Source: Gonapodya sp. JEL0774
Taxonomy: Eukaryota; Monoblepharomycota; Monoblepharidomycetes; Monoblepharidales; Gonapodyaceae
DNA: 47,707 bases
Assembly: GCA_027604505.1 (NCBI GenBank)
Contig: JADIIX010000152.1
Coordinates: forward strand, 1-47,707
Reading direction: 5' to 3'
Position numbers and translations under genes: made by a program. Below, one piece after another: positions 22,343-34,800 of this stretch. The notes below the pieces were generated by a model that saw nothing but the letters and a program-made list of their open reading frames with translations, made no database searches and had not been told where the DNA came from. The stretch's first letter is position 1; each line of letters begins with the position of its first letter.

Positions 22343-24115
22343 ATGTCAGCTATTCGTCAAAAGCTCACTGTGCCCGACGGATCCAGCAAACCATATAAGA
22401 AGGGCCGGTCAGTGGAGCAGCGAGAGCGAAACAAGGAAGCTCAAAAGGTACGTAGTTTCTTTCTCAGCGATCTAGAAAGCTTGACGTATTCATGGTGACT
22501 TGAATATTCGAATGTGTGAAGCTATGGCGCCTTCGAAAACATCAGGAGCTGGTCGACTTGCAAACAGAAGTGGATGAACGAAGAGAACGCACCTCCAAAT
22601 TGGAAGTGGAGAATCAGACACTGAAATCACAACTAGTGCAACTCAGAGAACAAGTGATTTTGCTGCAGAATATCGTAGCTGCAAGTGGCTCAAAGCGGAG
22701 TGGAACGCTTGCGTCAGGGGCAACTGTCACAGGAGGAACCGAGACAGCTGCCGCCCCAGTCTCTTCCACACTCTCCCACCTTTCGTCACTTTCATCTGAA
22801 TCCTCATCGCTCGAGCAAGATCGAAGATCCTCCGTGGCAACCACCACCTTCTCGCCAGACGACATGGTCACACCCCTAGGGGCGGTCCAGTTGAACTCGG
22901 TCGATCCGGTCCTCACTATCCCCGCGCCTATGTCCCCTATCCGCCTATTTTCCAAACCCCCTTCCACCTCCGGACTGTCTCCGTCGGCCGAGACGTGGAT
23001 GGGCGGCTCGGACAACGGCGCTAACGGAGATTCAGACGTCGAAACCGTGTTGGACGCAACTCAATTGATGGACCCTCAGTTCCCACCTCCAGAGGAGAGG
23101 ATTTACGATCTCGAGCCGCTAATCAAAGATGTGAGCGACCTAAAGGGTCTTGAATGACGTCTTCCTTAATGCAATAACAGCAAACATTGACACCTTCACC
23201 AGATGGATGATGCAGACTTGGCGCAACGTGTCACAAATGTTATGGGGCAGAATTTTCATAATTTTAACCCTTACACCATGCGCAGTACCGGTACGCTGAC
23301 TACGCACAACATCCGTTCCTTCACTCTTTAACCCCCATTTATTCTCGAAGTCGACCCCGATTGGTTCCCTGAGTGGAACCAGTATGACCCCGATACTCTT
23401 CAGGCCATGGATATCTTACTCAACCAGATTGTCGAGCCGACGGCACTGGATGACACCCTGGGCAGCGTTCTGCAAACGGAGAACCCTCCAACGCAACACG
23501 AATCCTACCCAAGCACTGCACCCACCACAGACCAGCAAGGACCGTCCACCCGGACTGAAGAAATGCCTCCACCCGACGTGTACAGCGTGATGCTTGCGAC
23601 ACCTACGCAATCCTACTCCGACATGCCCCTACCTTTCATGAAAAAGTTCATGGAGTATACAAAGGAGCTGTCTCCAAAGACGGTGCCATGTCATCTCATT
23701 AGGGCCAAGCTGAGACAGACCAGAAGGTGCGGTTTCCTCTTTGCGACTAGGTCATGTTCATTTTGAATCTCGTTGACATGAGAGCACCCATCTTTTGCAG
23801 GTACATGGAAATGTACACAAACTTGCTCTCTGGAGTGCCGGCAGGAAGCCCTATCTTTCAGAACCCGAAGTTGATTGAAGTGATGGGAGTATTCGAGACT
23901 TTATCTGTCGAGTGAGTTATTGCCTCACGATTCCTCCAACATCGTATCCTTAACCGCACATGATCATTCGTAACAGAGAGAAACAGGCAGTTTGTGATGT
24001 GATTCGAACATCTTTGCCGTCGGAGTTGCTTGATTCAGGCCCCGGTGCGGAGTTCTTGGAGACCCTCACGAAGAGCGTAATCGATGCCATGAAGGCACAA
24101 GGATATCAATGTTGA
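22343..24115 (+). CDS. bZIP transcription factor, Yap/AP-1-like
   Basis: Nuclear DNA-binding regulator. Exons 22343-22447, 22522-23130, 23203-23290, 23351-23726, 23801-23911 and 23977-24115 give 475 residues. The basic region starts KKGRSVEQRERNKEAQK in exon 1 and continues WRLRK in exon 2. It keeps the N-x7-R spacing and the NxxAQxx(F/W)R arrangement of fungal Yap factors, with Trp where Phe is usual. A leucine-zipper coiled coil follows (about residues 46-88). The middle is Ser/Thr- and acid-rich, a likely activation region. A conserved-looking C-terminal block has HLIRAKLRQTRRYMEMYTN. The cysteines are few and do not form the clustered redox domains of Yap1/Pap1, so oxidative regulation of that kind is not evident. 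It lies head-to-head with an SNG1-like gene. Confidence 0.88.
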
Positions 24116-24251
24116 TGAAATTTCTTTTGTGTTCTCGTAGATTCTGTTAGATGAATGTAATATTTTGGGGGTTGGGCCCTTGTTTGACATGTGATTGGTT
24201 TGTCCGGACAATATTTCATTGTTGTGAACCCACCCAACCCCAAAACGCTGA

Positions 24252-25960
24252 ATGTCCACTTTACACTCGAGAATGGACCTGGACACGGAGATCCCCGTCT
24301 CGCACTCGACAACACTGTCGCCATCCGAGGTCCAGCCTGGCCAGAATCGTCCTGTAAAGAGCTCTAAAAAATCAAAGGGAGCACGAGCAGGAAAGAACAC
24401 ACATCCGAGCAATCACCGAGCCGCGATGGAAGGGGAAGACGACGAGCACATCGTGAAGAATGATGTGGACATGACGCATGAACAGGTCGAAGATGGAGAC
24501 GAGTTTCCTGTGACGAACCACTCGGCGGTTTCTCCGACAGATGTAGATGTCATTCGACCTGAACCCCGCCGACCATCACTATCCAAACAACGGCGTGTTT
24601 CAACCTCGCACACTAATGGAAATGCTGCTGCGGCTTCCGCTGTCTCGGTGGGGACGTTGGCCAGCTCCGTTCAGTCTGGCACTGTTCCTTCCGCCGCTGT
24701 TGCCTCAAGCTCCGACGTTCCCGTCACGGAAGAAATGCCCTTGCCTATTTTACCACCAGGATCTCGACCACCGCCAACAGACCGGCCGGTCCGGGTGTAT
24801 TGTGACGGGATATGGGACATGTTCCATTTCGGGTGAGTTTCCGCCTCACGATGGGGGTTGAACTTTCGTCGTTTCACCTTTTCCGACTTGCAGCCATGCA
24901 CGTCTTTTGGAGCAGGCGAAGAAGACCTTCCCAAATACCACCCTCGTGGTGGGTGTCAACACCGACGAAGACACGCACCGCTTCAAAGGCAGGACAGTCA
25001 TGACAGAACGCGAGAGGATTGAAAGTGTAAAGCACTGTAAATGGGTGGACGAGGTCGTCGAGAATCCGCCCTGGATTATTACGGAAGAGTTCTTGGATCA
25101 GTATCAACTGGATTATGTGGCGCATGGTGAGTTCTGACATTTCAAAAACAGCAATCTGTGTGTCATTCTCAACCACCACCTCGCAGATGACATCCCTTAC
25201 ACGTCCGCGGGCTCTAGCGATGTCTACGGCCTTATGAAATCCCTCGGTCGGTTCGTTCCCACCAGACGAACAGGAGGTATTTCTACTTCGGACCTGATCA
25301 CCCGGATCGTTCGAGACTACGACATGTACATTCGACGCAACTTAGAGCGGGGTGTGTCCCCAAGGGAGCTCCGCATCAGCTTTTTGCGGGAGCAGCAATG
25401 GTACATGCGGAAAAGTTGGGCGATGTTCAAGCGGACAGTTGGAGGTTTGGAGCGAGTTCTTCCTCCTTGGATGAGAGTGTGGGAGGAGCGGGCGGAAGAC
25501 ATGCTCAAGGGCTTTGTTGGGATGTGAGTGATCATGTCAAACAATTGCCGCGATTGCACCATCGCCTACTAGAGAGCGATACGCAACTCCCAGGTACGAA
25601 CGCGTCTTCCGGAGGCCAGTCTCCCGTCTTGGGTCCAAAAGCACCTCCAAAAGTACGTCGGGTGCCAGTACACCTAGCAGGAGCCCCACGTCCCCCACCA
25701 CCAAGAACCTGTTCACTTGGTGGACGGGGCGAATGACTCCAGTAAACGGGTGGTTTCCTGGATCCCGCAAGCGACGTGCAGCGTCAAACGGGGAAAACGG
25801 TGACGATGCGGATGGGGAGGACGATTCGTCCGATGGGGAACAGTGGGGTGGCGCAATGAGTGACGGAGATATTGGTGAACAAAAGGAAGTGGTAGATCGG
25901 GGTTCTCGAAGTGACGATGACGATATGAGGAGGGCTGCGAAGAGGTCCAGGTTTGCGTAG
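24252..25960 (+). CDS. PCT1: Choline-phosphate cytidylyltransferase
   Basis: Makes CDP-choline from phosphocholine and CTP, the rate-limiting step of the Kennedy route to phosphatidylcholine; membrane- and nucleus-associated. Exons 24252-24832, 24894-25126, 25187-25523 and 25594-25960 give 505 residues. The catalytic domain begins with [20 protein letters not shown]: the HxGH motif is H192-F-G-H195, split by the first intron. It continues with [33 protein letters not shown] and DDIPYTS, and ends with the RTxGxSTS-type signature ([16 protein letters not shown]). An amphipathic lipid-binding region is expected after that. The N-terminal about 180 residues and the acidic/basic C-terminal tail ([20 protein letters not shown]) look disordered. 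It is longer than the yeast enzyme (about 424 residues). Confidence 0.96.
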
Positions 25961-27036
25961 ATGGAGTATTTTGAGGAATCTCACAGGAAGTAAATGGACA
26001 AACATATGGCAATAGTAGTTACATTTGTTCATGAGATTTACATAATGGTCTTAAGAGTGCTTGAATGTATTTTGTGACTCTGCTTACATGCATTCACTCC
26101 CACAATTTATTGCCTTGGGAACGAAAAGGAATGAGACCAGGAAGGGAAACAAATGCCGAACGACCCAGACGAAAAATTGGACCGATGACTGCTTCTCACA
26201 CTACTGTTGATGCTCACAAGTAGAAACAGATAGCCGTGCCCCAAATCAGTTAGAGACACGAATGAATGCTTAAGCTAGCAACGGTGACGGTTACGTATTA
26301 TGTACATATCAAATTCTTTGAACCAGCGATAAAGGAAACTTACAAACCTTCACAGCCCAAAGACCATCAAAATCCTCTAGAAGCTATAGATGCACAGTTC
26401 GATTGTCAGTGGATGGCGGTCACGAATGCACACGCTCGAGGATACGTGGGGCAAATGCAATGTCACACAATGCATAAATAATTAAACAATTAATTCAGTT
26501 GCTGCTACCAACACCCCAAGCAGGCCCAAATAGCATATCTGCTTGGATCATGTGGCAATACCAGTGAGAATGCTTGTGAAGAGGGCACGGCAGAGTATGG
26601 AAGTACTTCCAAAGAATTTTTGGATCTATTATAAATGCTCCAATAAACAACAGAAATGCAATCAGCTGGAAATCGAGTAGAAATTAGGAGAGAAGTTCCT
26701 ATCGGAGTGGAGAGGATAATTTGCGTCAGTACTCACTGATTTGGGAAACGGGTTATCACTATCCCATATACTACTATCACATGCCTCACTGGCCTTTGTT
26801 GCTCATCGGAGCCTCTTTTATGTCCACGAACTGTCACCTACCCAGTGAGGGGCTCCGAAGCTTTACCGTGCCGCACATATCACTGTAGCCCCTGCGCGTA
26901 TTCTTCATTGCTACTGTCTGACATTGCTGTATTTCAGTTTTGCATTCGCACAGGTTCGTACTGCTGTGTTCACGCCACTTGACGCTCCACGTTCTACCCT
27001 CCACACCAGCTAATCATCATATATTTGGATCATAGC
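25961..27036. other. Intergenic region upstream of the radical SAM gene
   Basis: 1.08 kb, AT-rich from about 25980 to 26660. It holds the cytidylyltransferase 3' flank and the radical SAM promoter. Short open frames only; no repeat, tRNA or other gene recognised. Confidence 0.5.
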
Positions 27037-28549
27037 ATGTTCCCATTAAAAGGTTTTCAGATCAGCGGCATGATCACCTCGTTCGTCTACTACCGACACT
27101 TGGCAACTAGCGTGCGAACATCCACCTCCTTACCAATTCTCCTCCTCCAACCACCCGGAGCTTGCTCGTCTTTCACTCGGAGTGGATCTCTTTACCCACC
27201 ACTCGGTTTGTACCAGCTAGCTGCTACGGTAGCTGCAACTGAATGCGAAGTTCTTGATGCTGATGGGTGGAAGTTTTCTGTCGAGGAAACACTTCAAAGA
27301 GTGCAAGAGAAGCGTCCTCGAGCAGTTGGGTTCACAGTTACGAGTAAAACATGCTCACTTGTCGAAGAATGGGCGTCCGAAATTAAGAAGGTGGCGGAAG
27401 GGCTTCCTCCGGTGGTCATTGCCGGGGGCCCACATGCGGGGTTTAGCCCACAAGAAGTGTTTAAAAAATGCCCGTCGGTGGATGTGGTGGTGAGGGGTGA
27501 AGGAGAGCCAGTCTTTCCCGGAATCGTGGAAGTCCTTTCTTCTGCTCCTCCTCCCAATATTCTCGATCTGCTCGCAGAATTCGATGGGGTTCTTGTTCGA
27601 GACAAGCCTCGGGAGAATGATCGCAAAATACTTCGCGTCGAACACGAACACTTCTCCACACTTGCCTTTCCACGATTGGACTTAACAGCTCCGATCAAAA
27701 ACTGTACGTCCGATCATTCTTGCATTTGCCCTTTCCAATCTGGCAATCTCGTACGTTCTTCCCGTGATAGACTGGGCTCCCGACTCGCGCCGCACACCGA
27801 TGGTGACCTTCATGACACAGCGAGGATGCCCCTTCAAGTGCGGATTCTGTTCTTCCCCCAACCTTCATGGAAATCAAGTAAGTTCGGTTTCAAAGTGACG
27901 GATGTGTCACTCACTATGTTCCTTGAATGTCAAGGTTCGTGGATTCCCAGTTGAGAGGGTAATCGACGAGCTGGAAAGACTCAGTAAAGATCACGGGGTC
28001 CAGGAAGTTTCCTTCGTCGACGACGTATTCACAGTGAAACCATCCCGGCTCTTGGCGCTGTGCCAAGGTATCTCCGCCCGAAAGTTACATTTGAGCTGGT
28101 ACTGCAATGCTCGTGCGGATCAGGTTTCAACCAGACTTGCTGAAGCAATGGCGGCGAGTGGAGCTCATCAAGTGTTCCTCGGGTTTGAATCGGGCTGTGA
28201 TGATATGCTTAAGAGGATTTCCAAGGGAGCAACTGTTGCGCAGCTCGAGCGTGGAGCCCAAATCTTGAAAGATGCGGGGATAGACAGGTCGGTGGGGTTT
28301 GTGATTGGATTGCCAGGAGAGACAGACGACTCCGTGACCAAAACAATCGAGCTATTTCACCGCGTCAAGCCAGAGAGGAGGCAATTCACAAGGTGGACTC
28401 CCCTAGCAGGATCACCACTTGTTATGGCTGGACACGGAGTAGTGGGAGCTGATGCGAGGACTGGCTTCCATGACCAACGACAAGATGACAAGGTCGGGCA
28501 GTGGATTCAACGATGCTACGACGAGTGTCCAGGGAACCCATCAGTTTAG
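27037..28549 (+). CDS. B12-binding-domain radical SAM protein, possibly mitochondrial
   Basis: Belongs to the class of radical SAM enzymes with an N-terminal cobalamin-binding domain (methyltransferase- or cyclase-like; substrate unknown). Exons 27037-27703, 27771-27877 and 27935-28549 give 462 residues. The first 35 residues contain YYRHLATSVRTS, a presequence-like stretch. A Rossmann-type B12 domain spans about 35-175 (PPLGLYQLAATVAA, VLDADGW, VIAGGPHAGFSPQEV, VVVRGEGEPVF). The 4Fe-4S motif CPFKCGFC is at 242-249, after VTFMTQRG. The SAM TIM barrel shows FVDDVFT, LSWYCNARAD, VFLGFESG and FVIGLPGETDDS. The first intron is 67 nt with a canonical GTACGT donor and TAG acceptor at 27770. Such proteins are overwhelmingly prokaryotic. 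The stop lies in the first unit of a 65-bp tandem repeat. Confidence 0.88.
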
Positions 28550-28616
28550 GAGATAAGGTTAGGCAGTGGATTCAATGATGCTACGACGAGTGTCCATTGA
28601 ACCCAACACTTTGGAA
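28487..28616. repeat. Two-copy 65-bp tandem repeat across the radical SAM stop codon
   Basis: Units 28487-28551 and 28552-28616 match at about 55 of 65 positions, sharing for example GATGCTACGACGAGTGTCCA. Unit 1 is coding and contains the TAG at 28547; unit 2 is downstream and non-coding in that frame. Confidence 0.8.
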
Positions 28617-28866
28617 GTGTGGAACTGCTTTCATTGTCGGCGTCTCATTAGTGGTTGGGTTCAGCTTTGCGAGTCCGGCATATCTGTACTACGTAGTGTG
28701 TAGCATATCTTTGGTATTTTCTTCAGGGGAAGGATGGAGTCGCTTATCGTTGCACAAATAGCTCAGGATATCCCCCACAAAGTTTCGAGCACGGGGTGTG
28801 GGAGGATCCTGAGGCCTTTGCCCTAACCACAAGCGATTTTCTCTTTACAAGAACGACTTCGATACC
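28550..28866. other. Intergenic region with second repeat unit and RRP5 promoter
   Basis: 317 bp. The first 67 bp are the second copy of the tandem repeat; the rest should be the RRP5 promoter and leader. No other feature seen. Confidence 0.45.
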
Positions 28867-31800
28867 ATGGCGCCGCCGAGAGCTCGACCATCGAAAATGA
28901 GCAAATCCAAACACATCAATGATGCTCCCTCACCTAAACCATCTGGAAAGTCTGCTAAGGTGGAAGCAACTGTTGGTGCTCGGCCGGTACCTGCTCCAAC
29001 CGAACCTCAGTCACTACTAGCCAACACAGCCTTCGCAGAAGAAGTGGAATTTCCACGCGGAGGAACAGGGGCTCTGTCTTCCTCGATCAATTCTGTCACC
29101 GGTGGTACAAAGTCTTCCAAGCGATCACGGGAGGGTGAAACGGAAGAGTCAGACCTGTTTGCCGACGATGGAGGTATTCATAGTGAAGATGAATCCAACG
29201 AGGACGTGCAGAAACCAGCGAAGCGAGCGAAAGTCGGGAATGGCAAAAGCGTGGGAAAAGCTTCTGGCAAGCGAAAGGACGGAGAGAAAACTAAATCCGC
29301 TCCAGCACACTTCGCACTCTCTGTCGGTCATCTCCCCACTGGTTTGCGAGTGATTGGTGTCGTGAAGGACATCAATGACATAGATGTTGTCGTTTCGTTG
29401 CCAAACAATATCACTGCTTACTTGCCAATCACGAATGTCTCAGAAGCAGTCTCCAAGAAAGCCGAGGAAGTCGCAAATATACTTGAGAAAGAAGAAGATG
29501 CTGTTAGTGAGGATGAAGATGAGCTTGCGGCGGGTAGTGATGAAAATGCTGCCTCGGAGAATGAAGGTAGCGAGAATGGGCAAGACGGAGACGCTGTAGA
29601 GGACGACACCGAATTGGATGATGAAAAATCGGAAGACCAGGATTCGATAATGGAACTGGATGAGGTTCGTGACGTTCTGGCATCTCCAACCGTGCTGTTC
29701 AACAACCACTAAAACCACCATATCTGCAAACGTATCCACGTTCAGCCGACTCTTCCTATTCTCCGAAACCTTTTTCATATCGGTCAGCTCCTTTCTTGTC
29801 GGGTCACAGAAGTAGAAACTGCCACCAAATCATTGGTAAAACCTGGCACCAGCCCCGGTGCAGTGCGGCAGGCGAAACGTGTGGAAGTTACGGTGGATCC
29901 TAGAAGCGTTAATGAGGCTGTAGAAGTGGTTGAAGGAATGGTAAGTTGATCCTCGCGTGGTGAGCGAGGAGGCATGTGAAGTTCAACGTTCGTTTGTTCG
30001 TGAAAAAACAATAGATTCTTCCTTGTGTCCTACTTTCCCACGAAGACACTGGCCTCCTTCTTGAGCCTCACGTCGCACCATTTCGCTCTGCATTTTGCCC
30101 ATTGAGCTCAGCGCGCAAGTATATTGCTCATGTGAATAGTTGTCGTGGCTTATCAGTGGATGCAGAACTCGAGCCGGGACAAATCGTTATGTGTGTTTTG
30201 AGCACTATCGACCGGGATCGTGGATTAATCACGGTAACGCTCGACACCGAGTTCATGGTGTCCGCGTTGGTTGGTGTTCCTGAGACCACCAAGGTCAAAG
30301 TCAAAGGCGGTAGCAAACCAAAGACGAAGTCGACCCCGGCGTCATTCGATTCCCTCACCCCCCTTTCTGCGACAAAAGTCACCGTTACCCGCCACGTCCG
30401 TGACTCGGCGGGTGCGGTTGTTGCGGTGGGAGTGAAGCTTGGAGAAATAGAAGGTATTCTTGGTGGTGTACACATGGGATTGGAAGGCGCTGGTGACGAT
30501 GGGTGGGACAGTGAGGCTTCCGAGGAGCTGCCCGTAGGCAAGCAAGTGAGCTTTGGTATTTGAGATTGTGCCATGTTCTGTGCATTTCATTCACGTCATG
30601 TACTGTTCTCCATTCATTCATCAGGTCCAAGTGCGCACACTTTATTCTGATCCAGCATCTCGTAGGGTAGTGTTCACTCGTCAACCATCACTCCTATCGC
30701 TCACGGATACACCCCTCGTAACTCCCCCTGCGCTCGGAATCACACCAATTTCTGAAAAACTGGATATTGGCAGCTATGTTACTTTCAGGTCCGCAGTTGT
30801 GGATAAGAATGGCATTTTTGGAAAGGTCGTCACCGTGGGGAAAGATGGACAATCAAAAGTCGGGGTCGACTCGTGGGCTTACATTCATGTATGTTATGCT
30901 GTTACATGTTTCCGCTCTTTGAGCCTCCAATTCATGCAGCTCTTCTCATTCTTGTCGATGAATTCTTAGATATCACGGTTGTCTGACACACACACGGCGC
31001 CCACGATCCAAACCGATGCCCGGTATGCAACGGGTACAATCCACCAGGCACGCATTGTGGGGGTGGATATGTGTGACAGGATTTGGCAGTGCAGTAGTCA
31101 AAAGAGTGTAATGGAGACAAAATTTTTGCGGATTGCAGACGTAATGGTTGGAGAAGTTGTCAAGGTGCGGTTGTATAAGGTCTTGATGGTCCTTCAACTT
31201 CTTAATAGCCGAAACTTAGGCGAAAGTACTCAAGCATGGGTCTTTCGGCATGGTTGTGGGTCTTACAGACTCAATAACAGGCCTCGTCCAAGCGTCCCAC
31301 GTGTCGGACGTTCGACTAAAGAACCCAGAGAAATTGCACAAAGTTGGGTCTACCGTGAAGTGTAGAGTAAGTTTAACGTCGAGTCAGATCATTCAATTGA
31401 ATTCACAACTCTTACAAAACGAATATTTGAAGGTTCTTTTGGTGGACGCGCAATCTAAGAAGATCCAGCTCACTTGCCGGAAATCGCTAGTTGGGATGGC
31501 ATTCCCACCACTGAAGTCATATGACGAAGCGATCCCTGGCGCGGTCCACTTTGGAGTTGTGACTGCAGTCAAAGAATATGGGTGCCTCGTGACGTTTTTC
31601 GGAGGTGTGCGGGCTTTGGTACCAATACCTGAGATGAGGTGAATTGAGTTACTGTTTCGAATGAGTCAAGAAGCAAAATCTTGAGGTTCAAGTTTAACGC
31701 CTCTTTATCGCCAACTTTAGTGATGGGTTTATTGAGAAGGCTTCCAGCATCGCTAGTGTTGGCCAAGTTGTCAAGTGCAGGATCTTGACAGTTGACGCTG

Positions 31801-34800
31801 CTTCCGAGAAGTTGAGATGTAGTTTCAAGGTGGGTATGGTATTATAAAGTCCGTCAAAATGATTTTCTGATAACCGAGTTCCTCATTTTAGATGGCTGAA
31901 CGGGTGGGAAACGTTCTGGGAACAGTGGACGTTGGACAGGTATGCGTTTACAAGAATTGTACGCAACAACCACTGGGCCCGCCTGACTGTCTTCATATTT
32001 GAGATTGTTGATGGTCGTGTAGTATCTGTTACTGCCGATGGTGTTCTTGTCCATCTTCTGTCCGCATCAGAAGACTCGACTCCTACCAAGGCCTTCATAC
32101 CGACTTTCCACCTATCGGACTATCCTACCCTTGCACAAAGATTGTCCGATAAACTGCGAGATGGTGCACTTCTGCGGAATCTGGTTGTTGTCTCAAAGGA
32201 CGATGTGAAGGGCAAAGTCGTTGCGAGCAAGAAGTTCCTATTGAGGGAGTATTTAAACAAGAACCTGCTACCTATCCGCGCGGAAGAATTCGAAACGAAT
32301 CGGTTGGTACCCGGCTGGGTCAAGAATGTGACGGAGATGGGAGTTTTTGTGGGTTTCCTTGGTGGAACAGTTGGCTTGGCAAGAAAACACGTGAGTTTTA
32401 TTCACGACTTTCATGTAGTGATGAACGTGCTGACCTGCGTGCTTAGGATCTTGCTGACCATTTTGTGACCGAAATCAAAGACCAATTCCGAATTGGTCAA
32501 ACAGTACTTGCTCGCGTTACTGAAGTGGACATCGAACGCCGCCGTTTCTTCGTCACCCTCAAAGCGTCTCTCTGTCTTAGTGCAGAAGAGCAGTTCCCTC
32601 TGACAAAAGACAACTACGTGAAATCGAGTGCTCAAAGTTTCCCGTTCGCGTATTTAAGCACATACTTTGATGAAAAGGACGAGCTCGATTTTGGGAAATT
32701 CGGCGCTGAAGGTGTCGTCGTTGACTCGGATGCCAAATGGAGGGATGCGTTCCGCATTGGCCAAGTCGTTGATGGTACGATCAAGCAGATCAAGCCACAT
32801 GGCGTGATTGTTAAGTTAACCGAGAGGGTGGGCGGAGTGATTGCCGGCGATCTTCTGAAGGGTAAGGTTCGTCTTCCTCATTGATTTACGCCGGTGACCC
32901 TAAATCGCGATCACAGGCAGGAAATTAAAGAGTGGGGATTCAATTAAATGCAAAGTTCTCGATATTGACGGTAAGGAATTTGTGATTAATGACACCGTAA
33001 CTAGAAGAACTCATCAAGAAATTGGAACAGGCGAAAAACGAACGCTCGACTTATCACTGTCAGAGGAGGCCACCATCCCACAGTCCAAGGTAAATTGCTT
33101 CGACACTTGCCACTTGAGAATCAACCATATGATAAAAATTTCTCTTACAGGAACCAGAACTGACTAGACTCTACGATGCGGCCATTGAAATTGTGAAGCA
33201 AGAGTACTGTGTTGTTCGAGTCCCAGCTTTGGGGGATCAGATCACATTTGCTGCTGTTCGTCACTACAATTCTGGTGCTGGAGTTCATCCTAAATATCGT
33301 TCAGGGCAAGCTTTGCAAGTGCAGTTCATCAATGATCTATCCGACAATCGAATTCTGTCTGCGAATAGACGCGTTGGTGTCATCGTGGCTGACAACAAGA
33401 AGAAATCCCCCTCTCCGGCAGAGAGACCTGTGAAATTGACACGAGAGGTCAAAGAACCGATTGACAAAAAGATACAAACACTGGATGACTTCAAAATTGG
33501 GATGTTGACCCGAGCTCGAGTCAAATCTGTCAAAAGTACACAGGTCGACCTCATTCTCGCTGCCAACCTGAAAGGACGATTGCACTGCACAGAGATATTT
33601 GGATCATACGAAGAGGTTGCCGACCCAAAACATCCTTTCTCTACCTTCAAACCCGGTGATGATATTGAGTGCAAAGTCGTAGGTGTTAACAACAGCAAAA
33701 ATCAAAAGTGAGTAACCTCGTGTTGCATTCTGGGCTAGTTACATCAATCTTATTCACGAAATCCTGCCCATGAACATGAAAGAAATCTATCAATGACCCA
33801 CAAAACTCCGACGTCGCAGCCGATAATTGAAATGACAGTGCGCAAAGCCGATCTCGCATGTGGAGATGGCGAACTGGGCAGTACTCGTCCCTACTTGAGC
33901 GTTTCAGATACTCCCGTGGGCGCGAAGTGTCTGGGTTTTGTTCAGAGGATAGACAAAGACGCCATTTTGGTTCTCATTAGTTCCGCTGTCCTAGGTAGAA
34001 TCACATCTCTGGAAGCTTCCGACAACCTCGAAGTCATTAAAGATCTTGCGAAGTATTTTGTGGTTGGGATGGCCGTTAATTGCTGGGTCACCCACAAAGA
34101 TGATGAAAAAGGGACTGTCGAACTGAGCTTGAAAGGGCCTCCTGGAAACCTGGTTAATACGGCCACCGTGGGGCGAGTGCTATCTGTCGAAGAGAACAAA
34201 TACGTCAACGTTGTGCTCGGTGTTGGTAAAAGGCTCCTTGGGCGGGCCGCGATCACGGATCTCTCTGACAGTTACGAGAGCAATCCTACCAAGAAGTTCG
34301 CAGTAGGTGAATACGTGAGATGTCACATTTTGGGCCTACACGAAAGGGACGGGCGAACTCTTGTTAACGTCAGTCTCCGAGAATCTCGTGTAAGTCCTCG
34401 CATGGGACAGGTGGTTCGTGATGCGGAACTTGAAAGTACTGCAGACCTCTCTGTGGGAATGGTTGTTCGAGGCTACGTCAAAAACATCGCCGACGGCGGA
34501 TGCTTTGTGTCCCTCGGGCGTACTCTCACTGGGCGAGTTCAGATCAAGGAGCTCTCGGACGACTATGTTAAAGATTGGAAGGTCGGTCTTTCTAGCATCA
34601 CGGTTTCGTTTGTTCAGCGCGTAATATTTATGTCCTCCGTCAGTCCCTCGTCAAAATAGGACAACTCGTACAAGTCGAAGTTATCGGGTTCGTGCATTGT
34701 GTGGTTTCAATACGGGCATCGCCACAAAGATTGTGCTGATGACTCTTTTTTTGTTAGGGTGGATGCTGCCCGAAACCATGTCGAGCTTACGATGAAGCAA

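Noticed and set aside
27704-27770. Non-canonical 49-nt intron bounded by GTACGT repeats in the radical SAM gene
   Set aside because: A canonical 67-nt GT-AG intron ending at 27770 keeps the frame and leads into APDSRRTPMVTF, so no unusual splicing is needed.
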